Positions 54,672 to 63,840 are shown, counted from the first letter of the stretch. The stretch is 64,000 nt of DNA from Acidobacteriota bacterium (GCA_018268715.1 JAFDVZ010000011.1:62001-126000); one strand, 5' to 3'. Made by a program: numbers and translations. Notes: generated by a model from the letters alone, not told the origin.

Positions 54672-55898
54672 TCAGATGCGGATGAACAGCTTCTTGCGAT
54701 ACATCCAGAACAGCACGACCCAGTAGACGGTCAGCACCACCAGGCCCCGCACCAGCGGCTCCAGCCCCGCTCCAAAGATCTGGAAAACGCCCTGTCCCAA
54801 GTGGATGCGGAAGGAGTTAGCCACGAACTCCTCGCCGATATGCGCGATCAGATACGCGGCGATCGAGTTCATGCCGATCACCGTCAACGGGAAGGCCCAC
54901 TTGCGATACTGCTTGACGTCGAGAATCCAACTGAACGCCGCCAGCAGCAGGAAGCAGGCGCCCCCGCTGAACAGCGTCCACCCAGGCGTCCAGATGCGCT
55001 TCACCACTGGACAAATTCCGGTGAAGTGCAGCACGGCGCCCGCCGCCAGCCCGATCGCGCCCGCCATCAGATAACGCTTCATCGGCACGCCAGGCGCTGA
55101 TTCGCGCACCCAACGGCCGGCTGCCAGGCCCAGGATCATCGTACCCAGCGTCGGGATGAAGCTGAGCGTCAGATACCCGCCGCCATTGAACAGGAACGGC
55201 TTCGAACGCGGCAGCAGATTCAGAAACCAGACATCGAAGGCCTGCCCCAGGTTCGAGTTCTTGTTCCAATGGGAGGCAAACCCGGTGAAGTTGTGCGTCC
55301 AGCCTGCCGGCACGCCGACGGCCTGGTAGTCGAAATTCGGCCCCGGCGCCGGGTAGATGGCCCAGGCCAGCCAATAGCCCACCAGAATCACGGCCAGCGC
55401 CGTCCACTGCCACTTGGGCGGCTTGAACCCGAGCAGGAACAGGAACGGATAGCCCAACCCGATCTGCGTCAGCGTGTCTTCGAAGGTGAAGTTGGTCTGG
55501 GAATGATGCATCGACCGCAGGAAGATGCCCAGCGCCACGAGAATCAGCGACCGTCGCAGCGCGTGCGCCAGCATATTGCCGAACGCGCCGCCCTTGGCCA
55601 TGCGGCTCGCGATCGAGAACGGCAGCGCAGCCCCCACCAGGAACGAGAAGGAGGGCTGGATCAGGTCGTGCAGCGAGCAACCCGCCCACTCCACGTGCGT
55701 CTGGTTGAACGCCAGGATCCCCCAGAACCAGTTGCCCGGGAAGTTGCGGTAAACGTGCGAAAGCTCGAGCACCTCCGCCATCATGAGCAACATCACGAAT
55801 CCGCGGTAGGCGTCGAGCGCCATGTTGCGGACCGCTGGCGTGAGCTTCGGCGCGGCCGCCGTCCCCTCGCGTGCGGGAGTCTCCAATGCGGACTGCAT
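54672..55898 (-). CDS. DUF5009/acyltransferase-3-like membrane protein
   Basis: A 408-residue polytopic inner-membrane protein with about ten TM segments. The N-terminal ALDAYRGFVMLLMMAEV (D-x-x-RG) motif and the pattern of His-rich loops match DUF5009 / heparan-alpha-glucosaminide N-acetyltransferase-like proteins that move acetyl groups across the membrane to sugars. A strong ribosome-binding site GGAGGTGA precedes ATG 55898. It is followed by the B3-like gene after 30 nt, which has its own promoter. Confidence 0.85.
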   Translation of the reverse strand: MQSALETPAREGTAAAPKLTPAVRNMALDAYRGFVMLLMMAEVLELSHVYRNFPGNWFWGILAFNQTHVEWAGCSLHDLIQPSFSFLVGAALPFSIASRMAKGGAFGNMLAHALRRSLILVALGIFLRSMHHSQTNFTFEDTLTQIGLGYPFLFLLGFKPPKWQWTALAVILVGYWLAWAIYPAPGPNFDYQAVGVPAGWTHNFTGFASHWNKNSNLGQAFDVWFLNLLPRSKPFLFNGGGYLTLSFIPTLGTMILGLAAGRWVRESAPGVPMKRYLMAGAIGLAAGAVLHFTGICPVVKRIWTPGWTLFSGGACFLLLAAFSWILDVKQYRKWAFPLTVIGMNSIAAYLIAHIGEEFVANSFRIHLGQGVFQIFGAGLEPLVRGLVVLTVYWVVLFWMYRKKLFIRI

Positions 55899-55935
55899 CG
55901 ATCACCTCCGTCCGATCAGGTCGAACTTACCACAT

Positions 55936-56562
55936 TCACGTTCGCCCCCGCGCGAGCGAGGCGGCAATGCCCTCGGCGTTCAGGTTGACGCCCGCCACCT
56001 CCAGCACGCCCGGTCCCATGCGCACGATGCTGACCGAAGCCGGATCCACGCGCAGCCGCGGGAAGAGGTCCAGCGAGATGCCCAACAGATGATGCAGCAG
56101 GGCGCGTATGGCGTCGGCGTGGCTCACCAGCGCCACCACGCCGTCCGGCCAAGTCTGGCATGCGGCTTTCAGTTCATCGAACATGCGGCTTTGGGTTTCG
56201 AGCATCGTTTCGCCGCCTGGCGCGCGTTCCGAGGCGCGCATCGTGCACCAGAGCTTCCACCGTCCATCGCGCTCGAGCTGATCGAGCGTCAGCCCGGTCC
56301 ATTCTCCAAAACGGACTTCGCCGAGCCCCTCGCGATAGCTCACCGTAAGGCTGTGGTGTTTGGCGATGGCTGCGGCCGTCATAACGGCGCGCTCCAGCGG
56401 ACTGCTGATGATGGCGTCGAACTTCACCACCGCCAACTCCCGCCCCAGACGCTCCACCTGCTCGAGCCCCCGCTCATTCAGAAGCACGCCTGGGTCCCAA
56501 CCCGCGATGCGCCGCCCCACGGCGTCGGTCATGCCGTGGCGAATCAACAGAATTGTGGTCAT
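55936..56562 (-). CDS. Histidine phosphatase (phosphoglycerate mutase-like)
   Basis: A 208-residue cytosolic enzyme. The phosphohistidine motif LLIRHGMTD contains the active His9; the acid/second His region is ISSPLERAVMTA, the central Glu lies in FGEWTGLTLDQLE, and the late His is in LVSHADAIRAL. Members hydrolyse phosphoesters (cobalamin intermediates, phosphosugars) in a cofactor-independent way; substrate undetermined. GACAAT is 8 nt before the ATG. The RES toxin gene ends 45 nt upstream on the same strand. Confidence 0.92.
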   Translation of the reverse strand: MTTILLIRHGMTDAVGRRIAGWDPGVLLNERGLEQVERLGRELAVVKFDAIISSPLERAVMTAAAIAKHHSLTVSYREGLGEVRFGEWTGLTLDQLERDGRWKLWCTMRASERAPGGETMLETQSRMFDELKAACQTWPDGVVALVSHADAIRALLHHLLGISLDLFPRLRVDPASVSIVRMGPGVLEVAGVNLNAEGIAASLARGRT

Positions 56563-56607
56563 CTGTTTTGATTGTCCGAAAGCGGATGGACCAGGGGCAA
56601 ACGCCGT

Positions 56608-57117
56608 TCAGGCGGTGCAGGAGGCAGGCTCGGGAGTCACGGGGCCGCCCCACAGGCGGGGATCGAAGTCGAAGGGCTCGACGACCGCCACCTGCGCCCC
56701 GGCCGCGCCCGCGCGGATCACGAAGTTGCTCTCCCTGGGCACGACCACGGAAGGAACCTCGAGGACCTCTTCCTCGGGATAGTCGCTGTACCAGGAAGCT
56801 CCCCGAAGCTGGCAGTGCGAGACATCGCCGGGGTCGCGCCAGCCGTCGGGCAACTCAGCCGCCCGAATCCGCCGGACTCTGTCACGCTGAACCAACACGC
56901 GAATCACTGAGAATACATAGTCCTCAGGAGGCCCATCCGGAAGGCCAGCACGCACTTCGAGCACCGCCAAGGCGCGACTGGAGGACGTGTAGGTAACAAA
57001 CTGGCCCTGTGCGTTCCATCGCCGCGCAGAGTCTCTGGCGGCTCCGACGCCGTCGAGCTTGCCCGCATGAACCTGCTTGGTCAGCCGGTATGCGACGATC
57101 TCGACCAAGTCCGCCAT
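56608..57117 (-). CDS. RES-domain toxin
   Basis: A 169-residue toxin of the RES family, named for conserved Arg, Glu and Ser. Here they appear as AYRLTK (N-terminal Arg), SRALAVLEV (Glu) and VPSVVVPRESNFVI (Ser region). RES toxins degrade or transfer NAD+ (MbcT-like phosphorylase or ParT-like ADP-ribosyltransferase). The start follows the antitoxin stop after 13 nt. The domain is nearly complete, so the toxin is likely functional. Confidence 0.9.
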   Translation of the reverse strand: MADLVEIVAYRLTKQVHAGKLDGVGAARDSARRWNAQGQFVTYTSSSRALAVLEVRAGLPDGPPEDYVFSVIRVLVQRDRVRRIRAAELPDGWRDPGDVSHCQLRGASWYSDYPEEEVLEVPSVVVPRESNFVIRAGAAGAQVAVVEPFDFDPRLWGGPVTPEPASCTA

Positions 57118-57130
57118 GCAGTAGGAGCGG

Positions 57131-57349
57131 TCAGGCTACAAAGCCATACTCGATGGCGTTCAGTAACTCCTCCACCCGCTTGGCGCCAGACCGTTCGAAG
57201 ACTTGCATCGGTGTGGAGCCGCCTAACTTAGGGTTCGGAGTTTCCAGCCATCGGGCCGCCCGCTGCTCGCTAACGAAAACTTCGTTCGCGCGTTGCCGCA
57301 ATTTGCCGGCATCTCCCTGTAGCGCAGGCGCGGGCCCGATCGAGTTCAT
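57131..57349 (-). CDS. MbcA/ParS/Xre-type antitoxin, toxin-binding domain only
   Basis: A 72-residue protein containing only the C-terminal DUF2384 toxin-binding domain: EVFVSEQRAARWLETPNPKLGGSTP-type core, then VEELLNAIEYGFVA. Full-length RES antitoxins are about 130-150 residues with an N-terminal Xre helix-turn-helix, which is missing here. ATG 57349 follows a GGAGAGAGG ribosome-binding site and a recognisable promoter (57366-57394). The same frame stays open for 48 codons farther upstream, but that part has a Cys/Arg-rich sequence with no HTH pattern. Autoregulation must differ from standard systems if this start is right. Confidence 0.8.
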   Translation of the reverse strand: MNSIGPAPALQGDAGKLRQRANEVFVSEQRAARWLETPNPKLGGSTPMQVFERSGAKRVEELLNAIEYGFVA

Positions 57350-57365
57350 TCCTCTCTCCACCCTC

Positions 57366-57394
57366 ATAATACTTCTTATCGCCCATTCCTCCAA
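57366..57394 (-). promoter_or_regulatory. Promoter of the RES toxin-antitoxin operon
   Basis: Minus-strand -35 TTGGAG (57389-57394) and -10 TATTAT (57366-57371), spacer exactly 17 bp, 16 nt before ATG 57349. Confidence 0.55.
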
Positions 57395-57551
57395 ACCCTT
57401 CAACCGAACTCGCGATCCCGGACGCCTCAATGTCGCAACCATACAACCACAACCGTTGCACGTGAAGCGCCACATCGTCCGGCCCACCCGCACATCGAGT
57501 TAGCGCCTCAAAAGGGCAAATCCCCGCCAGTTAGCGCCAAAATCTCGTCAC

Positions 57552-58205
57552 TCACTCAAGCCCCACCGCGCCCCGCACACACTCCCAAACCGCCCCTTCA
57601 ATCTCTTCGACCGTCCCCGACCCATCCACCAGTTTCACCCTCCCCGGCTCATCCGAAGCAATCTGCCGATACCCCTCACGCACTCGCCGGTAGAACTCCA
57701 GATCCTGCTCGTCCAGCCGAGTCTCCACGCCCGACTGCTCCCGATTCCGGCTATGCGCCCGCGCCAGGCCCGCCACCGGATCGATGTCCAGGCACACCGT
57801 CAGATCCGGAACCAATCCCCGGCAGGCGATCCGGTCGACATCCAGCACCACGTCCGCGCCCAGCCCCCGGGCGACGCCCTGATAGGCCAGCGTCGAATCC
57901 GTAAACCGGTCCGACAGCACGATCTTGCCCGCCGCCAGCGCCGGCAGGATCCACTGGTCGACATTCTGCGCCCGAGCCGCGAACATCAGCAGCATCTCGG
58001 CCGTCGCGCAAAGTTCATGATTGCGATGGTCGAGCAGAATGCGCCGGATCTGTTGCCCGATGGGCGTCCCCCCGGGCTCGGCCGATTCGAACACGTCGCG
58101 CCCCACCGCGCGCAGGCGCTCGGCCAGCCGCCGCATCTGGGTCGTCTTCCCGGTGCCGTCCAGCCCCTCAAACGTGATGAAGACGCCCCGGCTAGTCGTA
58201 GACAT
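57552..58205 (-). CDS. tmk: Thymidylate kinase
   Basis: A 217-residue kinase that phosphorylates dTMP to dTDP. The P-loop is EGLDGTGKTT, followed by the DRF motif (SDRFTDSTLAYQG) and a lid region RAHSRNREQSG. A C-terminal acidic part LVDGSGTVEEIE completes the fold. ATG 58205 overlaps the last 14 nt of the uracil-DNA glycosylase gene, showing translational coupling. It is the last gene of the compact operon that begins beyond the right edge. Confidence 0.95.
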   Translation of the reverse strand: MSTTSRGVFITFEGLDGTGKTTQMRRLAERLRAVGRDVFESAEPGGTPIGQQIRRILLDHRNHELCATAEMLLMFAARAQNVDQWILPALAAGKIVLSDRFTDSTLAYQGVARGLGADVVLDVDRIACRGLVPDLTVCLDIDPVAGLARAHSRNREQSGVETRLDEQDLEFYRRVREGYRQIASDEPGRVKLVDGSGTVEEIEGAVWECVRGAVGLE

Positions 58206-58959
58206 AATGCAATGCTTTCTTCAGATCCTCCCAAGCCTCCCGCTTAGCGTTCTGATTGTAGGGCCGCAGCAGGTAGGAGGGATGGTAGGTCACCATCACC
58301 TGGATATCGCGCCAGCTATGCCACTTGCCGCGCATCTTCGTGACGCCCTCGCGAGCGCCCAGCAGCGCCTTGGCCGCGGTCCCGCCCAGCGCGACGATCG
58401 CCTTGGGCTTCATCACCATCAACTGGCGGAACAGAAACTGCCCGCAGATCTCCATCTCATCGGGCTCAGGCGTCCGGTTCTCCGGAGGACGGCACTTCAC
58501 CACATTGCAGATGTAAACGCTCGCGCGCGTGATGCGGATGCCCTCCTTGGAGGCGGTGTTGTCGATCATCTGCGTCAACAGTTGGCCCGCGCGGCCCACG
58601 AACGGCAATCCCTGGACGTCTTCGTCGGCGCCAGGCCCCTCGCCCACAAACACCAGCGGCGATTGCTCATTCCCCGATCCGAACACAATCTTGTTGCGCC
58701 CCTGATGCAGCCGGCAGCGGCGGCAATCGCCGATATCGGCCAGGATCTTGAGCATCGTATCGTCGGAAGGCTGAAGCGACGGCAGTTCGATCGGTTTGGG
58801 CATGGGCGGTTCGAAGGCGGCAGGCTCCGGCGCGGGCGGCGGACCGGGTTCAACGGCGATGGCGGGCGTAACGGCGGCGGCGGGCGCGGCGCGGCGGTAC
58901 AGCGTCTTGATTCCGAGGTCGCGGTAATACTCGAGCAGTCCGCGGAGATCGTCGCTCAT
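58192..58959 (-). CDS. Family 4 uracil-DNA glycosylase (4Fe-4S)
   Basis: A 255-residue repair enzyme that removes uracil from DNA. After an Ala/Pro-rich N-terminal 65 residues come the active-site motifs GEGPGADEDVQGLPFVGRAG and TYHPSYLLR. Four Cys of the iron-sulfur cluster are visible: two in DCRRC, one in NVVKC and one in EICGQ, the last two 15 residues apart as in the thermophile UDGa. It starts within the coaBC stop (ATGA overlap) and overlaps tmk by 14 nt. The Pro-rich N-terminal extension is longer than in thermophilic members. Confidence 0.94.
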   Translation of the reverse strand: MSDDLRGLLEYYRDLGIKTLYRRAAPAAAVTPAIAVEPGPPPAPEPAAFEPPMPKPIELPSLQPSDDTMLKILADIGDCRRCRLHQGRNKIVFGSGNEQSPLVFVGEGPGADEDVQGLPFVGRAGQLLTQMIDNTASKEGIRITRASVYICNVVKCRPPENRTPEPDEMEICGQFLFRQLMVMKPKAIVALGGTAAKALLGAREGVTKMRGKWHSWRDIQVMVTYHPSYLLRPYNQNAKREAWEDLKKALHYVYD

Positions 58960-60170
58960 CGGGACGCATGCGCCGCCAGGCGCAGTTTGGCGATCTGGTC
59001 GAAGATCTGGTCGGCGATGTGGCGTTTGCTCGCGCGCTTCAGCGGAATGGCCTCGCCACTGCGCAGCACCAGCGTCACTTCGTTCTCGTCGGTCTCAAAC
59101 CCGATGCCAGCCTGCGAAACCAGGTTCGCCACCACCATGTCGCAGTTCTTGGTGGTCATCTTGCGGCGCGCCTCTTCGAGCAGATTCTCGGTTTCGGCCG
59201 CAAAGCCCACCAGCAGACGGTCTCCCTTACGCCGGCCCGCCTCGGCCAGGATGTCCGGCGTCGGCTGCAATTCGAGCGAAAGCAGTGTGGCGGTCTTCTT
59301 AACCTTCTGTTTCGGCAGATCGGCCCGATAGTAATCGGCGACGGCCGCGCTTTTGACGATGATGGTGGATTCCGGCAGATGCGCCATCACCGCGTCATAC
59401 ATCTCACGCGCCGTGCGGACCCGCTCCACGCTCACCCCGACAGGATCCTCCAGGTGCACCGGCCCCGACACCAGGACCACTTGCGCGCCTCGCGCCGCCG
59501 CGGCTTCGGCCAGCGAGAACCCCATCTTGCCGCTCGAGCGATTAGAGACATAGCGCACCGGATCGAGCGGTTCCTGCGTCGGACCGGCGGTGATCAGGAT
59601 CGTCTCGCCTTCCAGATCGCGCCGAGGATGGAGCATTTGGTCCACCACCGCGACAATCGCCTCGGGCTCAGCCAGCCGTCCCGGACCGCTCGTGCCGCAA
59701 GCGAGCAACCCATCGCCCGGATCGACGATCACGTGCCCCCGTTTGCGCAAAATCTCCAGGTTCGCCTGCGTCGCCGGGTGGCGCCACATATTGGTGTTCA
59801 TGGCGGGCGCGATGGCCACCGGACCCGTGAACGCCAGGTAGAGCGTCGAAAGGAAATCGTCCGCCAACCCGTGCGCGAACTTGGCCAGGACGTCGGCGGT
59901 GGCGGGCGCCACCAGCAACAGGTCGTTTTCCTGGGCCACGCGGATGTGCTCCACCGAACTGGCCAAGGTTTCGTCAGCGCCGCCGGAGCCAAACATGTCG
60001 GTGATCACCTTCCGCCCGGTGAGGGCGGCGAACGTCAGCGGGCGCACGAACTCCTGCGCCCCGGCGGTCATCACGGCCTGAACGGCGACGCCGCGCTCCA
60101 TCAGGGAGCGCGCCACTTCAGCGGCCTTATAAGCGGCGATGCCGCCGGTTATGCCGAGAACGACTCGCAT
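58956..60170 (-). CDS. coaBC: Bifunctional phosphopantothenoylcysteine decarboxylase/synthetase
   Basis: A 404-residue CoA-biosynthesis enzyme. The N-terminal flavoprotein half (VVLGITGGIAAYKA, catalytic-His region SVEHIRVAQ, PAMNTNMW, and GDGLLACGTSGPGRLAEPE) is CoaC; the C-terminal half with ITAGPTQEPLDPVRYVSN and NRSSGKMG and KSAAVADY is CoaB. It joins 4'-phosphopantothenate and cysteine and decarboxylates the product. It follows rpoZ after 9 nt and overlaps the glycosylase gene by 4 nt. Confidence 0.97.
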   Translation of the reverse strand: MRVVLGITGGIAAYKAAEVARSLMERGVAVQAVMTAGAQEFVRPLTFAALTGRKVITDMFGSGGADETLASSVEHIRVAQENDLLLVAPATADVLAKFAHGLADDFLSTLYLAFTGPVAIAPAMNTNMWRHPATQANLEILRKRGHVIVDPGDGLLACGTSGPGRLAEPEAIVAVVDQMLHPRRDLEGETILITAGPTQEPLDPVRYVSNRSSGKMGFSLAEAAAARGAQVVLVSGPVHLEDPVGVSVERVRTAREMYDAVMAHLPESTIIVKSAAVADYYRADLPKQKVKKTATLLSLELQPTPDILAEAGRRKGDRLLVGFAAETENLLEEARRKMTTKNCDMVVANLVSQAGIGFETDENEVTLVLRSGEAIPLKRASKRHIADQIFDQIAKLRLAAHASR

Positions 60171-60179
60171 GCGCGTCGG

Positions 60180-60410
60180 TTACTCTTCGGGAGGTGGGGG
60201 CTGATCGCGGTGCGGATCGTCGTACTTCACCAAGCCCCGCCGGACTTCCTCCATCGAGGCGACCGTGGGCTTTTTCGACGTCGTGGGCAGGAACGAGCGG
60301 GCGCCGTTCTGCAACTGTCGGGCGCGCTTGGCCGCCACGATGATAAAGCGGTAGGTGCTCGACTCCGGATCGTCGGGAATCGCAAAATTGGCGTTTCTTT
60401 TCTCGATCAC
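60180..60410 (-). CDS. rpoZ: RNA polymerase omega subunit
   Basis: A 76-residue omega subunit. The family core is STYRFIIVAAKRARQLQ, followed by NGARSFLP and a less conserved tail ending in Pro-rich, acidic residues (QPPPPEE). Omega assists beta-prime folding and polymerase assembly. It overlaps gmk by 4 nt, and the gmk-rpoZ-coaBC order is the conserved one of many bacterial phyla, confirming the call despite the short size. Confidence 0.92.
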   Translation of the reverse strand: MIEKRNANFAIPDDPESSTYRFIIVAAKRARQLQNGARSFLPTTSKKPTVASMEEVRRGLVKYDDPHRDQPPPPEE

Positions 60411-61048
60411 TCGCTCAATACTCCTTTTTCAGCCGGCTCAGTCTCGAACGTCTCGAGAATCGGCCGGATCTGGTCCTCCATCCGCGTGCGGCGCATTCTC
60501 TGGCCGCAGACGATGGAAACCAGCGCTTCGATGGAAGCGGTTACCTCCCGGTTGATCAGTACGTAGTCGTACTTGCCGTAGTTGCGGATTTCATCGGCCG
60601 CCCCTCGCAGGCGCTCGGCGATGACCTCCTCGGAATCTTCACCCCGGGCCCGAAGCCTTTGTTCCAGCTCCGTCCGGGATGGCGGGAGGATAAAGATCGA
60701 CACCGCGTCCGGTATCTTCTTCTTTAATTGTGCCGCACCCTGAACGTCGATGTCGAGCACCAGGTCCGCCCCCACGGCCTCCGCCTTGTCCAGTTCGCTC
60801 CGATGAGTGCCGTAGTAGTTGCCGAACACCTGCGCCCACTCGAGAAACTCATCTCCATCGATCATGGACTCGAAATGGGCCCGATCCGTGTAGTAGTAGC
60901 TCTCCCCCTCGCGTTCGGCGCCTCGCCGCTTGCGGGTGGTGTAGGAGACGGAGAACCGAAGGTTCGAAACGCGGTCGAACAGCCCGTTCTTCAGCGTGCT
61001 CTTGCCCGAACCCGACGGCGCGGAAATGATGAAAACCGAGGGTGTCAT
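60407..61048 (-). CDS. gmk: Guanylate kinase
   Basis: A 213-residue enzyme that phosphorylates GMP to GDP. The P-loop is SAPSGSGKST, the GMP-binding part VSYTTRKRRGAEREGESYYY with Ser, Arg and Tyr ligands, and later LVLDIDVQGAAQLKKK. C-terminal about 25 residues are variable and acidic. It begins 2 nt after the yicC stop and overlaps rpoZ by 4 nt, making the transcript continuous. Confidence 0.96.
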   Translation of the reverse strand: MTPSVFIISAPSGSGKSTLKNGLFDRVSNLRFSVSYTTRKRRGAEREGESYYYTDRAHFESMIDGDEFLEWAQVFGNYYGTHRSELDKAEAVGADLVLDIDVQGAAQLKKKIPDAVSIFILPPSRTELEQRLRARGEDSEEVIAERLRGAADEIRNYGKYDYVLINREVTASIEALVSIVCGQRMRRTRMEDQIRPILETFETEPAEKGVLSE

Positions 61049-61049
61049 T

Positions 61050-61961
61050 CTATTCGAGGTTCAGCGACTGCTCGCGGATCTTCTCGATATCCGCCTTCGC
61101 AGCCAGCGCCAGTTCCGTGATCCGGAGCCCGGTTTCCCCGATTCCGGTGGTCTTCGAAAGAATCGTGTTGGTCTCGCGGTTCATTTCCTGCAAGAGGAAA
61201 TCGAGCTTCTTGCCAATCTCGCCGCCGCCGGCAAACAGCGCCCTCAACTGTCCGGCGTGGATCTCCAGCCGCTGTATTTCCTCGCTGATGTCGCTGCGGT
61301 CCACCAGCATGGCAACTTCCTGGGCCAGCCGTTGCGGGTCGATGGTCTGCCCGCGCAACAGGTCGCGCAGGCGCTCCGACAGCCGGGCTTCAAACAGCGG
61401 AACGGCCCGCGTCCGGATGGCGGCCAACTCCTTGGCGGCCCTCAGAATCGCGTCGTTGTGTCGCAGCAGGTGGGCCACGATCTCTCCGGCCTCGCGCTCC
61501 CGCACCTGATTCAGCGTATCGAGCGCTTCTCCCAGAGCCGCGAGCACGGCCTGCTGGGCTTCACTCTGCAACTCCCGCTCACCCGCCTCGCCGAGCATTC
61601 CCGGCACCCGCATGGCGGCGTTGAGATCGGGCCGGTTCTCGAGCCCGTGCGCTGACGCCGCCTCGGCGATGGCCTTCAGGTAGGCCTCTAGCAGCGGCCG
61701 GTTCAACTCCATTCCGCCGGCGGCCGAAATCCGGGACAGCGTCACCCGCACCTCGACGTGTCCGCGCGTCAGTTTCCGCCGGACCACCGCCCGCATGTCG
61801 TTCTCCAGCGGATCCAGCTCGGAGGGACAGTGGAAATGGAGATCGAGCGCCCGATGGTTGACGCTCTTCACGCTAAGCACGATCTCGGTGTCGCCCGAAG
61901 CGGTCCGCACGCGGGCGTAGCCGGTCATGCTGCGGACGGCGGGCCTGGGCGACCCGCTCAT
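61050..61961 (-). CDS. YicC/YloC-family endoribonuclease
   Basis: A 303-residue protein of the YicC family: N-terminal RSMTGYARV block, VKSVNHRALDLHFHCPSEL, and C-terminal DUF1732 part KLDFLLQEMNRETNTILSK. YicC of E. coli cleaves RNA and helps destabilise some small RNAs. The gene order yicC-gmk-rpoZ is found in several phyla. ATG 61961 follows a GGAGG ribosome-binding site, so the first ten residues (MSGSPRPAVR) are probably included. Confidence 0.94.
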   Translation of the reverse strand: MSGSPRPAVRSMTGYARVRTASGDTEIVLSVKSVNHRALDLHFHCPSELDPLENDMRAVVRRKLTRGHVEVRVTLSRISAAGGMELNRPLLEAYLKAIAEAASAHGLENRPDLNAAMRVPGMLGEAGERELQSEAQQAVLAALGEALDTLNQVREREAGEIVAHLLRHNDAILRAAKELAAIRTRAVPLFEARLSERLRDLLRGQTIDPQRLAQEVAMLVDRSDISEEIQRLEIHAGQLRALFAGGGEIGKKLDFLLQEMNRETNTILSKTTGIGETGLRITELALAAKADIEKIREQSLNLE

Positions 61962-62010
61962 CGAAGCGCCTCCATCCGGGGGCTCGAATTTTCCAAACGC
62001 CGAGAATTCA

Positions 62011-63840
62011 TCAGTTCACCAAGGAGTCCGGAGCTTCCATGAACTGCAACTCGTGCAGCCGCTGGTACAGCCCTCCGCTCACCACTAGCTCATCATGGGT
62101 TCCGGATTCCACCACCGAACCCCGATCCAATACAACGATCCGGTCCGCGCGCCGGATCGTGGACAACCGGTGCGCGATCACGATCACGGTGCGGTTGGCG
62201 ATCAGGTTGGCCAGCGCCCCCTGCACCAGCGCCTCCGACTCGGAATCCAGATGAGACGTCGCCTCGTCCAGAATCAGAATCGGCGCGTCCTTCAGCAAGG
62301 CCCTGGCGATGGCGATACGCTGCCGCTGGCCGCCGGATAACTTCGTGCCCCGCTCGCCGATAATCGTATCGTATCCTTCCGGCAGTTTCAGGATAAATTC
62401 TTCCGCCATGGCGTTGCGCGCCGCCGCCTGAACGTCCTGGCGCGTCGCCTTGGGGCGTCCATAGCCGATATTATTGGCCACCGTATCGTTGAACAGGAAG
62501 GTTTCCTGGGCCACGATGCCGACCTTGTCCCGCAACGAGTCGAGCTTCACATCCCGGATGTCGCGGCCGTCCACGCGGATGGCGCCGCCCGTCACATCGT
62601 AAAACCGTGGCACCAGGTTCGCGAGCGTCGATTTCCCCGCCCCGCTCGGCCCCACCAGCGCCAGAACCTTGCCCGCCGGCACGGAGATCTTGACGCTGTC
62701 CAGCACCAGCCCGCCGCTCGACTGCGGATAGCGGAACTGGACGTTGTCGATTTCGATGCCCTTCTCGAACCGGACCAGTTTCACCGCCCCCGGCCGGTCG
62801 CGGACCGCCTGTTCCTGGTCGATGTACTCGAACACTTTTTGGGACGCCCCGAGCGCCTGCTGGAATATATTGTGGATGCCGGTCAGCCGTTTCACGGGCT
62901 CGTAAAGCATCAGCAGCGCCACAACAAATCCTACAAAGTCTCCCGTGGTCATCGAGCCGGCCTTGATCTGGGTGCGGGCGTAGGTGAGCAGCCCAACGAT
63001 GGTCGCCGCGCCGAAAAACTCGATCAGCGGCGACGCCAGCGCCTGTTGCAGCGTGTACTTGAGGTTGCTCTTCTTCAACCGCATGGCGGCGGCGCGGAAC
63101 CGGTTCGACTCGATCTCCTCGGCCCCGAAGGATCGGACCACCTGGTGCCCGCTGATGGTTTCCTGCAGGATTTCGTTCAATTCAGCGGTGTAATCCTGCG
63201 TTTTGCGCGTCGTTCGGCGGATTCGGCGGCCGATCCGGACGGTCGGCGCCACCACAAACGGCAGCACGCTCAGGCTGACGGCGGCCAGTTTCCAGTCGGT
63301 CCTCAGCACCACCACCAGTAACCCCATGACGCTAAAGGACTGGCGGAGCCAGTCGGCCAGCATTTGCGAGGTCGCCAACTGGATTTTTTCGATGTCGTTC
63401 ATCACCGAGGACATCAGGCGGCCGGTCGAATTTGCCTCAAAAAACGTCGCATCCTGGCGTAAAACGCGGTCAAACACCTTCTGGCGCAGATCTGTGATGG
63501 CCGAAAACCCTACATAATTGACCAAATAATTGCCCAAATAGTCGCAAAAACCCTTCATTAAGAACACAAAAAGCAGCGAAAACGCCACCATTGTCCACAC
63601 GTTGTGGATGCCCGAAGGGATGAACTCGTCCAGGTACAGGGTCTTGTTGAATCCGGGGATGGTCACCAGCTTGACCGGCGAGTCCGGGGCTTCGGGGCGC
63701 AGCACGAAGTCGAAGACCGGGCCGATCAGTAGTGGCATGGCGCCGTGGGCCGCGCCGGCGATCGCCATCAGGACGACGGCGGCGAGCAACGCCAACGTGT
63801 AGGGGCGCACCAGGCGCAGGATTCGGAACAGTTCCTTCAT
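62011..63840 (-). CDS. msbA: Lipid A/lipid flippase, ABC transporter fused permease-ATPase (MsbA-like)
   Basis: A 609-residue half transporter. Six TM helices lie in residues 1-330, with an extended loop between TM1 and TM2 (PEAPDSPVKLVTIPGFNK); the ATPase has Walker A GPSGAGKS, Q-loop, signature LSGGQRQR and Walker B PILILDEATSHLD. The family flips lipid A core or other lipids from the inner to the outer leaflet. A GT9 glycosyltransferase gene overlaps it upstream by 3 bp (ATGA), supporting a lipopolysaccharide role. Confidence 0.93.
   Translation of the reverse strand: MKELFRILRLVRPYTLALLAAVVLMAIAGAAHGAMPLLIGPVFDFVLRPEAPDSPVKLVTIPGFNKTLYLDEFIPSGIHNVWTMVAFSLLFVFLMKGFCDYLGNYLVNYVGFSAITDLRQKVFDRVLRQDATFFEANSTGRLMSSVMNDIEKIQLATSQMLADWLRQSFSVMGLLVVVLRTDWKLAAVSLSVLPFVVAPTVRIGRRIRRTTRKTQDYTAELNEILQETISGHQVVRSFGAEEIESNRFRAAAMRLKKSNLKYTLQQALASPLIEFFGAATIVGLLTYARTQIKAGSMTTGDFVGFVVALLMLYEPVKRLTGIHNIFQQALGASQKVFEYIDQEQAVRDRPGAVKLVRFEKGIEIDNVQFRYPQSSGGLVLDSVKISVPAGKVLALVGPSGAGKSTLANLVPRFYDVTGGAIRVDGRDIRDVKLDSLRDKVGIVAQETFLFNDTVANNIGYGRPKATRQDVQAAARNAMAEEFILKLPEGYDTIIGERGTKLSGGQRQRIAIARALLKDAPILILDEATSHLDSESEALVQGALANLIANRTVIVIAHRLSTIRRADRIVVLDRGSVVESGTHDELVVSGGLYQRLHELQFMEAPDSLVN

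Noticed and set aside
56563-57551. Genomic-island boundary or attachment site around the RES system
   Set aside because: No direct repeats, integrase, tRNA or composition break was found at the edges; the system may simply be inserted between operons.
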